A DNA stretch of 59,905 bases, from contig NZ_JFCA01000042.1 in assembly GCF_000612585.1 (NCBI RefSeq), positions 1 to 59,905 of the forward strand, in the 5' to 3' direction. Made by a program: the position numbers and the translations under genes. Under the pieces are notes generated by a model. The model made no database searches. It worked only from the letters and a program-made list of their open reading frames with translations, and had not been told where the DNA came from. This document shows positions 32,138 to 40,263 of this stretch, piece by piece. The stretch's first letter is position 1, and every line of letters begins with the position of its first letter. This DNA comes from Pseudomonas sp. CHM02 (GTDB lineage Bacteria > Pseudomonadota > Gammaproteobacteria > Pseudomonadales > Pseudomonadaceae).

Positions 32138-32692
32138 ATGAAACGCACCGGCCGCACCCTGGTTCTGGGCTGCCTGTTGCTCCTTCAGCCGCTGCTGGCA
32201 CATGCACAAGCAGGCGGCAACTCGTTGTTAATCCCAGCGATGGGTCGTTGCACCCTCAATACCCAGCCAGACAGCCAGGCCGAAGCCCTGAGCGCGTGCC
32301 AGAAGCAGGCCGACGGTGGAGATGCGCAGGCGCAATACGAGTTGGGCGAGTACTTCCACGACAGCAAAAACCCCGCCCGCGACCTCAACAAGGCCTTGAG
32401 CTACTTCGAGAAAGCCTCGTTGCAGGGCCACGCCCAGGCGCAATTCGAACTGGGCAACATGTTCTTCAAAGGCGAAGGCGTGCCGGCCAACAACGTCCAG
32501 GCGTACATCGTGTTGAAAATGGCCGCGGTCAACGGCGCCGAAGACGCGCTGGACACCGCCGACGAAGTCGCCGAGCACATGCAGCGCGATGAGCTGGAAG
32601 TGGCGACCCAGGTGCTGGGCCAGATTTTCCGCAACTACCTGCAGGAATTGCAGAGTGCCGATGGGCGTTCGCCCTTCTCACCCCTGCCCTGA
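32138..32692 (+). CDS. Secreted Sel1-like/tetratricopeptide repeat protein
   Basis: A 184-residue exported protein. Residues 1-24 are a signal peptide (basic MKRTGR, Leu-rich core, AHAQA cleavage site). Two Sel1-like repeats follow: GDAQAQYELGEYFHD near 67-81 and GHAQAQFELGNMFFKGEG near 105-122. A helical segment and a C-terminal tail complete it. Such proteins act as periplasmic adaptors; the partner here is unknown. The ATG at 32138 is chosen because it begins the signal. It has its own promoter candidate at 32050-32079. Confidence 0.88.
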   Translation: MKRTGRTLVLGCLLLLQPLLAHAQAGGNSLLIPAMGRCTLNTQPDSQAEALSACQKQADGGDAQAQYELGEYFHDSKNPARDLNKALSYFEKASLQGHAQAQFELGNMFFKGEGVPANNVQAYIVLKMAAVNGAEDALDTADEVAEHMQRDELEVATQVLGQIFRNYLQELQSADGRSPFSPLP

Positions 32693-32716
32693 ATTCATCT
32701 AGTCCCTTCTATCGCT

Positions 32717-32798
32717 ATCGCAGGCAAGCCAGCTCCCACACTCGACCGAGTTCCCGCGTAGGAATGCGCTCAACTGTGGGAGCTGGCTTGCCTGCGAT
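32717..32798. repeat. REP doublet (GTGGGAGCTGGCTTGCCTGC family), 24-bp arms
   Basis: The arms 32717-32740 and 32775-32798 are exact reverse complements over 24 bp, with a 34-bp spacer. It lies between the convergent Sel1-repeat and DUF1820 genes. Confidence 0.95.
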
Positions 32799-32820
32799 GG
32801 GCGCGACGCGGTCTGAAGCC

Positions 32821-33147
32821 CTACTTCTCAGGCATCGGCATCGGAAACGGCATCACATTGCTGGTGCCCCGTGCCTCGCTGATCTTCGGCGTGCCCAGGC
32901 GCTCGACTTCATCGATGCGCACAATCGAATGCATCGGCACAAAACTGCGCACCACGCCTTCGAACTGAGCCTTGAGCTTCTCTTCGCCCGGGTCGACGAC
33001 CAACTGGGTGCGCTCGCCAAAGACGAACTCTTCCACCTCCAGGAAGCCCCACAGATCGCTCTGATAGATCTGCTTGGCGTACATTTCGAACACCTGGCCC
33101 TGGTTGAGGAAAATCACCTTGTAGATTGGAGCTTCACGTTTGGTCAT
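32821..33147 (-). CDS. DUF1820 family protein
   Basis: A 108-residue DUF1820 protein of unknown function, widespread in gamma-proteobacteria. It starts MTKREAPIYKVIFLNQGQVFE and contains YQSDLWGFLEVEEFVFGE near 28-45 and the late SIVRIDEVERLG near 74-85. It is predicted cytoplasmic. The ATG at 33147 is preferred to one 18 bp upstream that adds a Cys-rich prefix. It is divergent from miaB, 131 bp away. Confidence 0.9.
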   Translation of the reverse strand: MTKREAPIYKVIFLNQGQVFEMYAKQIYQSDLWGFLEVEEFVFGERTQLVVDPGEEKLKAQFEGVVRSFVPMHSIVRIDEVERLGTPKISEARGTSNVMPFPMPMPEK

Positions 33148-33278
33148 GGTGGGCGAACAACACATCGGGGATATAAAAGAGGGCGCGAACTATAGCATGG
33201 CACCCGATGCACAACGCTAGGAACCAATGGGCATGCCCCCTATAATGCGCGGTTCTTTACCACCAGTTGACGATTCCC

Positions 33279-34607
33279 ATGGCCAAGAAGCTTTACATCG
33301 AAACCCACGGTTGCCAGATGAACGAGTACGACAGCTCGCGCATGGTCGATCTGCTGGGCGAACACCAGGCCCTGGAAGTCACCGCCCGCGCCGAAGATGC
33401 CGACGTGATCCTGCTCAATACCTGCTCGATCCGCGAGCGGGCCCAGGACCGTGTGTACTCGCAGCTGGGCCGCTGGCGCGAATTGAAACTGGCCAACCCG
33501 GACATGGTGATCGCCGTCGGCGGTTGCGTGGCCAGCCAGGAAGGCGCCGCTATCCGCGACCGCGCGCCCTATGTCGACGTGGTTTTCGGCCCGCAGACCC
33601 TGCATCGCCTGCCGGAGATGATCGACGCCGCACGTTTCACCAAGCTGCCGCAGGTCGACGTGTCGTTCCCGGAGATCGAAAAATTCGACCACTTGCCCGA
33701 GCCACGTATCGATGGGCCGAGCGCCTACGTGTCGGTCATGGAAGGTTGCAGCAAGTACTGTACATTCTGCGTGGTGCCCTACACACGCGGTGAAGAAGTC
33801 AGCCGGCCTTTTGACGATGTGTTGTCGGAAATCATCCACCTGGCCGAAAACGGCGTACGGGAAGTCACCCTGCTGGGCCAGAACGTCAATGGCTATCGCG
33901 GCCTGACCCACGACGGCCGCCTGGCCGATCTGGCGGAGCTGATCCGCGTGGTGGCTGCGGTGGACGGTATCGAGCGTATCCGCTACACCACCTCGCACCC
34001 GTTGGAGTTCTCCGACAGCCTGATCCAGGCCCACGCGCAAGTGCCGGAACTGGTCAAGCACCTGCACTTGCCGGTGCAATCGGGCTCGGACCGCATCCTG
34101 GCAGCCATGAAGCGCAACCACACCGCCCTGGAATACAAATCCAAACTGCGCAAGTTGCGCGCAGCGGTGCCGGGCATCTGCATCAGCTCGGACTTCATCG
34201 TCGGCTTCCCCGGTGAAACCGAGAAAGACTTCCAGCAGACCATGAAGCTGATCGAAGACGTCGGTTTCGACTTCTCCTACTCGTTCGTCTACAGCCAGCG
34301 CCCCGGTACCCCGGCGGCCGATCTGGCGGATGACACCCCGGAAGCGCTGAAAAAAGAGCGTCTCAACGCCCTGCAACACCGGTTGAACCAGCAAGGTTTC
34401 GAGATCAGCCGACAAATGGTCGGCTCGACCCAGCGTATCCTGGTCACCGACTACTCGAAAAAAGATCCAGGCGAATTGCAAGGCCGTACCGAGAACAACC
34501 GAATCGTAAACTTCCGTTGCGATAATCCGACCTTGATCGGCCAGTTTGCCGATGTGCACATCGATGCAGCGCAACCGCACTCGTTGCGCGGGTCGCTGGT
34601 TCAGTAA
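33279..34607 (+). CDS. miaB: tRNA-2-methylthio-N6-isopentenyladenosine synthase MiaB
   Basis: A 442-residue radical-SAM methylthiotransferase that converts i6A37 to ms2i6A37 in tRNAs reading UNN codons. The N-terminal UPF0004 domain carries three auxiliary-cluster cysteines (C12, C49, C83). The radical-SAM motif is C157-SKY-C161-TF-C164, and a TRAM domain ends the protein (VTDYSKKDPGELQGRTENNR near 388-407). Length matches the family (about 440-475). The ATG at 33279 is chosen over 33267. The phoH operon follows after a REP doublet. Confidence 0.97.
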   Translation: MAKKLYIETHGCQMNEYDSSRMVDLLGEHQALEVTARAEDADVILLNTCSIRERAQDRVYSQLGRWRELKLANPDMVIAVGGCVASQEGAAIRDRAPYVDVVFGPQTLHRLPEMIDAARFTKLPQVDVSFPEIEKFDHLPEPRIDGPSAYVSVMEGCSKYCTFCVVPYTRGEEVSRPFDDVLSEIIHLAENGVREVTLLGQNVNGYRGLTHDGRLADLAELIRVVAAVDGIERIRYTTSHPLEFSDSLIQAHAQVPELVKHLHLPVQSGSDRILAAMKRNHTALEYKSKLRKLRAAVPGICISSDFIVGFPGETEKDFQQTMKLIEDVGFDFSYSFVYSQRPGTPAADLADDTPEALKKERLNALQHRLNQQGFEISRQMVGSTQRILVTDYSKKDPGELQGRTENNRIVNFRCDNPTLIGQFADVHIDAAQPHSLRGSLVQ

Positions 34608-34640
34608 CCCACCAATATTTCTGGCTGATAGAGATCAAAA

Positions 34641-34730
34641 TGTGGGAGCGGGCTTGCTCGCGAAGGCGGTGGATCAGTTGATACATGTATTAGCTGACCC
34701 ACCGCCTTCGCGAGCAAGCCCGCTCTCACA
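34641..34730. repeat. REP doublet (GTGGGAGCGGGCTTGCTCGC family)
   Basis: Inverted arms with core GTGGGAGCGGGCTTGCTCGC (left, from 34642) and GCGAGCAAGCCCGCTCTCAC (right, ending 34729), with matching flanks GAAGGCGGTGG and CCACCGCCTTC and a palindromic ATACATGTAT in the centre. It is the only doublet of this subtype in the window. The rest of the 226-bp gap before phoH shows no gene. Confidence 0.95.
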
Positions 34731-34833
34731 TGGGACCCGTGCCACACTTGGGCTAGATAAGTGCTTTCGCACGTCGGCGGCTGGCGTTATTCTCTATTTC
34801 ACCTCAACAGCCAAAGGGCGGCTAAAAACAACC

Positions 34834-35838
34834 TTGAACGCACCCATAGCAGAACCCCATCGTTTTCTCCTCGAGCCCTTTGAGGCTCGCCGTTTCGCCA
34901 ACCTGTGCGGACAGTTCGACGAGCACCTGCGCCTGATCGAACAACGCCTGAGCATCGAGATCCGCAATCGCGGCAATCAGTTCGAGCTCATTGGTGAAGC
35001 CCTGCACACTAAATCCGCAGAAAACCTGCTGCGCCGTCTCTACCGCGAAACCAAGGGTAGCGAGCTGTCGCCAGAAATCGTGCACCTGTATTTGCAGGAA
35101 TCGGCTGTGGAAGACCTGGCCAACAATCCGGTGGCTGAAGCCAGCGTGGCCCTGCGTACCAAAAAAGGCATGATTCGCCCAAAGGGCTTGAATCAGCAGA
35201 AGTACGTCAAGGCAATCCTGGGTAACGACATCAATTTCGGCATCGGCCCTGCCGGTACCGGCAAGACCTACCTGGCCGTGGCCTGTGCGGTCGACGCGCT
35301 GGAGCGTGAGCAAGTACGCCGCATCCTGCTGGTGCGCCCAGCGGTCGAGGCCGGCGAAAAGCTCGGTTTCCTGCCCGGTGACCTGGCCCAGAAGATCGAC
35401 CCGTACCTGCGCCCGCTCTACGACGCGCTTTACGAGATGCTCGGCTTCGAATACGTCGCCAAGCTGATCGAGCGCCAGGTGATCGAGATCGCCCCGCTGG
35501 CCTACATGCGCGGCCGCACCCTGAGCAACAGTTTCATCATCCTCGACGAAAGCCAGAACACCACCGTCGAGCAGATGAAGATGTTCCTGACCCGCATCGG
35601 GTTCGGCTCCACGGCCATTATCACCGGGGACATCACCCAGGTTGACCTGCCCAAGGGCACCAAGTCGGGCTTGAGCCATGTGATTGAAGTACTCAAGGAC
35701 GTGCCGGGCATCAGTTTCACGCACTTCTCGCCCAAGGACGTCGTGCGCCACCCGCTGGTACAGCGCATTGTCGAGGCCTACGAGCGCTTCGAACATCGCG
35801 ATGACGGGCTGTCCAAGGACGTTCGCCGCGATGCTTGA
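34834..35838 (+). CDS. ybeZ: PhoH-like ATPase YbeZ
   Basis: A 334-residue PhoH-family P-loop ATPase, partner of the RNase YbeY in rRNA maturation. Walker A is GPAGTGKTYLA near 131-141 and the Walker B-like motif is DESQNTT near 236-242; the N-terminal part (to about 110) is the KH-like RNA-binding region. The start is an inferred TTG at 34834 (NAPIAEPHRFLLEPFEARRF follows); upstream in-frame ATGs run back through the REP doublet and miaB and are rejected. The stop overlaps the ybeY start by 8 bp. It is the first gene of ybeZ-ybeY-ybeX-lnt. Confidence 0.92.
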   Translation: MNAPIAEPHRFLLEPFEARRFANLCGQFDEHLRLIEQRLSIEIRNRGNQFELIGEALHTKSAENLLRRLYRETKGSELSPEIVHLYLQESAVEDLANNPVAEASVALRTKKGMIRPKGLNQQKYVKAILGNDINFGIGPAGTGKTYLAVACAVDALEREQVRRILLVRPAVEAGEKLGFLPGDLAQKIDPYLRPLYDALYEMLGFEYVAKLIERQVIEIAPLAYMRGRTLSNSFIILDESQNTTVEQMKMFLTRIGFGSTAIITGDITQVDLPKGTKSGLSHVIEVLKDVPGISFTHFSPKDVVRHPLVQRIVEAYERFEHRDDGLSKDVRRDA

Positions 35839-36289
35839 GCTTGACCTGCAGCTGGCCACCGATGCGCCCGCCCCCAGTGAAGCCCAGTTCCGTCAATGGT
35901 GCGCTCTGGCCCTGCGCCAGCGCACCGCCGACTCGGAACTGACCATTCGCCTGGTCGACGAGCCCGAGGGCCGTGAGCTGAATCACACCTGGCGCCAGAA
36001 GGATTACGCGACCAACGTGCTGTCCTTCCCCGCCGACGTACCGGATGAGCTGCTGGATATCCCGTTGCTGGGCGACCTGGTCATCTGCGTGGCGGTGGTG
36101 GAGCGCGAGGCGAAGGAACAAGGCAAGGCACTGGAAGCCCATTGGGCCCATCTAGTCATCCACGGCTGCTTGCATCTCTTGGGTTACGACCATATAGACG
36201 ATGAAGAAGCCGAGGAAATGGAAACACTGGAACAAACGTTGCTTGCAGAATTGGGTCATCCGGACCCGTATGCAGACGACGAAGTTTAA
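35831..36289 (+). CDS. ybeY: Endoribonuclease YbeY, rRNA maturation factor
   Basis: A 152-residue YbeY metalloprotein that trims the 3' end of 16S rRNA and monitors late 70S ribosomes. The metal motif H-GCL-H-LLGYD-H (HGCLHLLGYDH) is intact near residues 114-124, and RQKDYATNVLSFP near 55-67 is the conserved substrate-side block. Length is standard (about 155). Its ATG at 35831 lies inside the end of ybeZ (8-bp overlap), so the two are translationally coupled. ybeX follows after 41 bp. Confidence 0.96.
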   Translation: MLELDLQLATDAPAPSEAQFRQWCALALRQRTADSELTIRLVDEPEGRELNHTWRQKDYATNVLSFPADVPDELLDIPLLGDLVICVAVVEREAKEQGKALEAHWAHLVIHGCLHLLGYDHIDDEEAEEMETLEQTLLAELGHPDPYADDEV

Positions 36290-36330
36290 AAACACTCAAC
36301 TGTAACAATAAAGGATTCAGAGTAATCGCT

Positions 36331-37170
36331 ATGAGCGAAGACCGATCGAGCAACGGGCAGAAGTCATGGCTGGGTAAACTGACCCAGGCTTTTGCCCACG
36401 AGCCGAAAAACCGCCAGGAGCTGCTTGAGCTGCTGCGCGAGGCCCATCAGAACAAGTTGCTGGACAGCGAAGCGCTGGCCATCGTCGAAGGCGCCATCCA
36501 GGTGGCTGACCTGCAAGTACGGGACATCATGGTCCCGCGCTCGCAGATGATCAGCATCAAGGCGACCCAGACCCCACGGGAATTCCTCCCGGCCGTGATC
36601 GACTCGGCGCACTCGCGCTACCCGGTGATCGGTGAAAGCCATGACGACGTCATGGGCGTCCTGCTGGCCAAGGACCTGCTGCCGCTGATCCTCAAGGAGA
36701 ACGGCGACAGCTTCAACATCAAGGACCTGCTGCGTCCGGCGACCTTCGTGCCTGAATCCAAGCGCCTGAATGTGTTGCTGCGCGAATTCCGCGCCAACCA
36801 CAATCACATGGCCATTGTGATCGACGAATACGGAGGCGTGGCGGGCCTGGTGACGATTGAAGACGTGCTGGAACAGATCGTCGGCGACATCGAAGACGAG
36901 CACGACGTCGAAGAAGACAGTTACATCAAGCCGCTGCCCAGCGGTGACTTCCTGATCAAGGCGTTGACGCCGATCGAGAACTTCAACGAGTTCTTCGACA
37001 GCGAATTCTCCGACGACGAGTTCGACACCGTCGGTGGCCTGGTGATGAGTGCGTTCGGGCACCTGCCCAAGCGTAACGAAACCACCGAGATCGGCGCTTA
37101 TCGCTTCCGCATCCTGAATGCCGATAGCCGCAGGATCCACCTGATCCGCCTGACACCCATTGCCCGCTAA
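36331..37170 (+). CDS. ybeX: CBS-domain protein YbeX/CorC (HlyC/CorC family)
   Basis: A 279-residue cytoplasmic protein with two CBS domains (about 65-125 and 130-190) and a C-terminal CorC_HlyC domain (about 200-277). Features include VRDIMVPRSQMISI near 62-75 and IVIDEYGGVAGLVTIEDVLE near 163-182. It was named CorC for Mg/Co efflux in enterics; in ybeZYX operons it is linked to ribosome maturation. It contains no transmembrane DUF21 domain, so it is the small form. It sits 8 bp before lnt. Confidence 0.95.
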   Translation: MSEDRSSNGQKSWLGKLTQAFAHEPKNRQELLELLREAHQNKLLDSEALAIVEGAIQVADLQVRDIMVPRSQMISIKATQTPREFLPAVIDSAHSRYPVIGESHDDVMGVLLAKDLLPLILKENGDSFNIKDLLRPATFVPESKRLNVLLREFRANHNHMAIVIDEYGGVAGLVTIEDVLEQIVGDIEDEHDVEEDSYIKPLPSGDFLIKALTPIENFNEFFDSEFSDDEFDTVGGLVMSAFGHLPKRNETTEIGAYRFRILNADSRRIHLIRLTPIAR

Positions 37171-37178
37171 GGAATGAC

Positions 37179-38702
37179 ATGCAGCGCCTAACCCGCCCCG
37201 GCTGGCCCGGTAATTTGCTGGCCGTGGTGGCCGGCGCCATCACCACCCTGGCGCTGGCGCCGTTCGATCTGTGGCCGTTTGCGCTGGTGGCGGTCGGCTT
37301 TTTCTATATCGGGCTACGGGACCTGAGCCCGCGCCAGGCCTTGGGGCGTGGCTGGTGCTTCGGTTTCGGCCTGTTTGGTGCCGGCACCAGCTGGATCTAC
37401 TACAGCATCCACCACTTCGGCGGCGCTTCGGTGCTGCTGGCGGGTTTCCTGATGCTGCTGTTTACCGCTGCGATTGCCTGGTTCTTCGCCCTGCCCGCCT
37501 GGCTTTGGGCTCGCTGGTTGCGGCGCAATGAAGCGCCCTTGGCCGATGCGCTGACGTTTGCCGCGCTGTGGGTGGGCCAGGAAGCGTTTCGCGGTTGGTT
37601 CCTCACCGGTTTCCCGTGGCTGTACTCCGGTTACAGCCAACTCGACGGCCCCCTCACCGGCCTCGCGCCGCTGGGCGGGATGTGGCTGATCTCCTTCGCC
37701 CTGGCACTCACGGCGGCCTTGCTGTGCAACCTGCCACGCCTGTTGGCTCGCAAGCGCAACGCCTTTATCGGCGCAGGCCTGGTGTTGCTGGTCGCGCCCT
37801 GGGCCATCGGCCTGGCGCTGAAGCATCACGCCTGGACCAGCCCCTCCGGTGCGCCACTGACCGTGGCCGCCATCCAGGGCAACGTCGAACAAAGCATGAA
37901 ATGGGACCCGGAGCAGCTCAACGCACAGCTCGCGCTGTACCGCGACATGAGCTTCACCTCCAAGCCCGTCGACCTGCTGGTGTGGCCGGAAACCGCCGTG
38001 CCGGTGCTCAAAGAGTCTGTCGAAGGCTACCTGGGCATGATGGGCAAATTCGCTGCCGACCGGCACACCGCGCTGATCACCGGCGTGCCGATCCGTCAGG
38101 AAGTGCACCATCAGAAGCGCTACTTCAATGGCATCACCGTGGTCGGCGAAGGCGACGGCACCTACCTCAAGCAGAAGCTGGTGCCCTTCGGTGAGTACGT
38201 GCCGCTGCAGGACATGTTGCGCGGCCTGATTGCCTTCTTCGACCTGCCAATGTCGGACTTCGCCCGCGGCCCGTCCGACCAGGCGATGCTGCAGGCCAAG
38301 GGCTATCAGATTGCACCGTTCATTTGCTACGAAGTGGTGTACCCGGAGTTCGCTGCCGGCCTGTCAGCCCAGAGCGATCTGCTGCTGACCATCAGCAACG
38401 ACACCTGGTTCGGCCGCTCCATCGGCCCGCTGCAGCACCTGCAAATGGCGCAGATGCGTGCGCTGGAAGCCGGTCGCTGGATGATCCGCGCCACCAACAA
38501 TGGCGTCACCGGCCTGATCAACCCCTTTGGGCAGATTACCGCGCAGATCCCGCAGTTCGAGCGCGGCATCCTCTACGGCGAAGTGGTGCCGATGCACAAC
38601 CTCACGCCGTATCTGCAATGGCGTTCGTGGCCGTTGATCATTGTGTGCCTGGGGCTGTTTGGCTGGGCGTTGCTGGCGGGGCGGATGGCCAAAACCGTCT
38701 AA
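37179..38702 (+). CDS. lnt: Apolipoprotein N-acyltransferase
   Basis: A 507-residue inner-membrane enzyme that adds the third acyl chain to lipoprotein N-termini, the step before Lol transport. About six transmembrane helices (roughly 10-200) precede a periplasmic nitrilase domain (about 225-480) with the triad Glu in VWPETAVP, Lys in YLKQKLVPFGE, and Cys in ICYEVVYPE. A last helix lies near 485-500. Length is standard. The lipoproteins in this window, LptE, RlpA and the 18834 protein, are expected clients. It is followed by a REP doublet and the convergent ydcF-type gene. Confidence 0.96.
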   Translation: MQRLTRPGWPGNLLAVVAGAITTLALAPFDLWPFALVAVGFFYIGLRDLSPRQALGRGWCFGFGLFGAGTSWIYYSIHHFGGASVLLAGFLMLLFTAAIAWFFALPAWLWARWLRRNEAPLADALTFAALWVGQEAFRGWFLTGFPWLYSGYSQLDGPLTGLAPLGGMWLISFALALTAALLCNLPRLLARKRNAFIGAGLVLLVAPWAIGLALKHHAWTSPSGAPLTVAAIQGNVEQSMKWDPEQLNAQLALYRDMSFTSKPVDLLVWPETAVPVLKESVEGYLGMMGKFAADRHTALITGVPIRQEVHHQKRYFNGITVVGEGDGTYLKQKLVPFGEYVPLQDMLRGLIAFFDLPMSDFARGPSDQAMLQAKGYQIAPFICYEVVYPEFAAGLSAQSDLLLTISNDTWFGRSIGPLQHLQMAQMRALEAGRWMIRATNNGVTGLINPFGQITAQIPQFERGILYGEVVPMHNLTPYLQWRSWPLIIVCLGLFGWALLAGRMAKTV

Positions 38703-38719
38703 CAGATACACATAAAACC

Positions 38720-38810
38720 AATGTGGGAGCTGGCTTGCCTGCGATGCAGGCACCTCGGTGTATCAGATACACCAGGGTGATGCTATCGCAGGCAAGCCAG
38801 CTCCCACATT
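38720..38810. repeat. REP doublet (GTGGGAGCTGGCTTGCCTGC family)
   Basis: The arms begin AATGTGGGAGCTGG at 38720 and end CCAGCTCCCACATT at 38810, with an inner inverted pair GTGTATCAGATACAC in the spacer. It lies between convergent genes. Confidence 0.95.
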
Positions 38811-38822
38811 TACCCTACGGTG

Positions 38823-39584
38823 TTACTTATAAAACAGCCGGTAACCTATCTGCCCCGCCGCTTCATTGATCAACTGCCCGCTCTGCCACACCGACTTGAA
38901 CTCCGGCATCCAGCCGCCCAGCGGCCGGGCGTTGTCCACGCCCAGGAACCCCATGGGCGCCGGCACCACGGTAAAGCCGGCCTTTTCAAAACTCCACACA
39001 GAGCGCGGCATGTGCCAGGCCTGGGTCACGACCACCACGCGCTTGATGCCTTCGGGCAGCAGAATCTCGGCGCTCATCTGTGCATTTTCCCAGGTGGTGC
39101 GGCTGCGCTCTTCCTTCCAGCGCACCGTAACGCCGAAGTCATCCTGCATCGACACCGCCATCAACTGCGCCTCGCTGGGCGGCGTACCGTAATGCAGGCC
39201 ACCCGTGGTGAGCACCGGCAGCCCGGAAGCCTTGGCCAATCGCGCGGCATAGCGCTGGCGTTCCAGACCTATACCCGTGGGCTGGTCGGCGCCCCACGCC
39301 GGGTCACCGCGCTCGCGCCCCGAGCCCAACACCACGATGGCGTCAGCGCGCTGCGCCAGGGTGGCCCAATCCTCGCGCGCCAACGGCGGCTCGGTTTCCA
39401 GCGCGCTTGCCCCCCACTGCACCATCACTGGCAGGCTGATCAGCCACATGCCGCCCAAACCCAAGGTGAAGCAACACGCCGCCAAGCGCGGGCGACTGCG
39501 ACGAAACCACCAGGCAAGCGCCAGCAACAGCAAGAGAATGCCGGGCGGCAAGAGCAGTTGTTTGATGAAGTAACGAATAGGCAT
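38823..39584 (-). CDS. YdcF/DUF218-family membrane protein
   Basis: A 253-residue protein with a N-terminal membrane hairpin (FIKQLLLPPGILLLLLALAWWF, split by Pro, near 6-27; second helix near 35-55) and a DUF218 domain. Family blocks are DAIVVLGSGRERGD near 85-98, RYAARLAKASGLPVLTTGG near 115-133, and VVVVTQAWHMPRSV near 180-193. DUF218 includes ElyC and SanA, which act in envelope integrity; this one lies next to lnt, which supports an envelope role. Function is not established. Confidence 0.9.
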   Translation of the reverse strand: MPIRYFIKQLLLPPGILLLLLALAWWFRRSRPRLAACCFTLGLGGMWLISLPVMVQWGASALETEPPLAREDWATLAQRADAIVVLGSGRERGDPAWGADQPTGIGLERQRYAARLAKASGLPVLTTGGLHYGTPPSEAQLMAVSMQDDFGVTVRWKEERSRTTWENAQMSAEILLPEGIKRVVVVTQAWHMPRSVWSFEKAGFTVVPAPMGFLGVDNARPLGGWMPEFKSVWQSGQLINEAAGQIGYRLFYK

Positions 39585-39683
39585 CGGGCATCTCCATAGA
39601 TGCCCGAAGCCTAAGGTGTAACGGGGTTTAGCGACAATCTTTACACTGAAATGGCACGGTGATGCAGTTCCGGGGGCAGTGAA

Positions 39684-40001
39684 TTACTTGTAGCGGGCAG
39701 ACCGGAGCTTTTCCGGGCCACGACCGGCCGACAAGTCCTTGAGCCACACCACCTTGGCTGAGTGCGTAGGCTCCTTGATTGGCGGGGTTGCCACCCAAGG
39801 AGGCGCACTGCGCCCATTTCGTTCCAGATATGCCTTGATCAGTTCCAGCTCCGCACGGCTCAAGCCACGCAGTTCCAACTCCACAGGCCGTTCATCACGC
39901 AATCGGCCCGCTGTCCTGGCTGCATCCAATGCACGACCCAATCGGTCGATCAGTCCTTCATAGATTTCCGGTTTCGTTACGATTCGCTGCGATTCAACCA
40001 T
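39684..40001 (-). CDS. Small hypothetical protein upstream of leuS
   Basis: A 105-residue protein that I do not recognise. The first two thirds are helical and Arg/Glu-rich (RLGRALDAARTAGRLRDERP near 20-39 and LRGLSRAELELIKAYLERNG near 45-64). The C-terminal part is basic with KEPTHSAKVVWLKDLSAG near 76-93, a strand-like stretch. A good GAGGTGAGG ribosome-binding site lies just before the ATG at 40001, and codon use is like that of neighbours, so it is likely real. It is divergent from leuS and 99 bp from the ydcF-type gene. No signal peptide or membrane helix is seen. Confidence 0.7.
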   Translation of the reverse strand: MVESQRIVTKPEIYEGLIDRLGRALDAARTAGRLRDERPVELELRGLSRAELELIKAYLERNGRSAPPWVATPPIKEPTHSAKVVWLKDLSAGRGPEKLRSARYK

Positions 40002-40263
40002 CCCCTCACCTCATTGAAGATATGACTCACTCCCCAATAAACAGCGTAGCCCCCATGGCTGCCCCTGCCTGGCGCCGCGACAGACGGCCCTGCCGGCGCA
40101 ATCAGGGTTTCCCTCGATAGAGTGGGGTCATGTATGCTACGGCGCTTCCTGTAACTCCACTTCCCGCAGGGTTTGGGCACGGACGCGCCGCTTTTTGGTG
40201 TCGATCAACCTGAATGTTGCACCGAAGAGGATTAGGCCACCCCTATTCAGTTCAAAAGTAGCC

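Noticed and set aside
40130..40213. Leucine leader peptide or attenuator for leuS
   Set aside because: A 27-codon frame starts at 40130 but has only two leucines, with no antiterminator or terminator pair before leuS.
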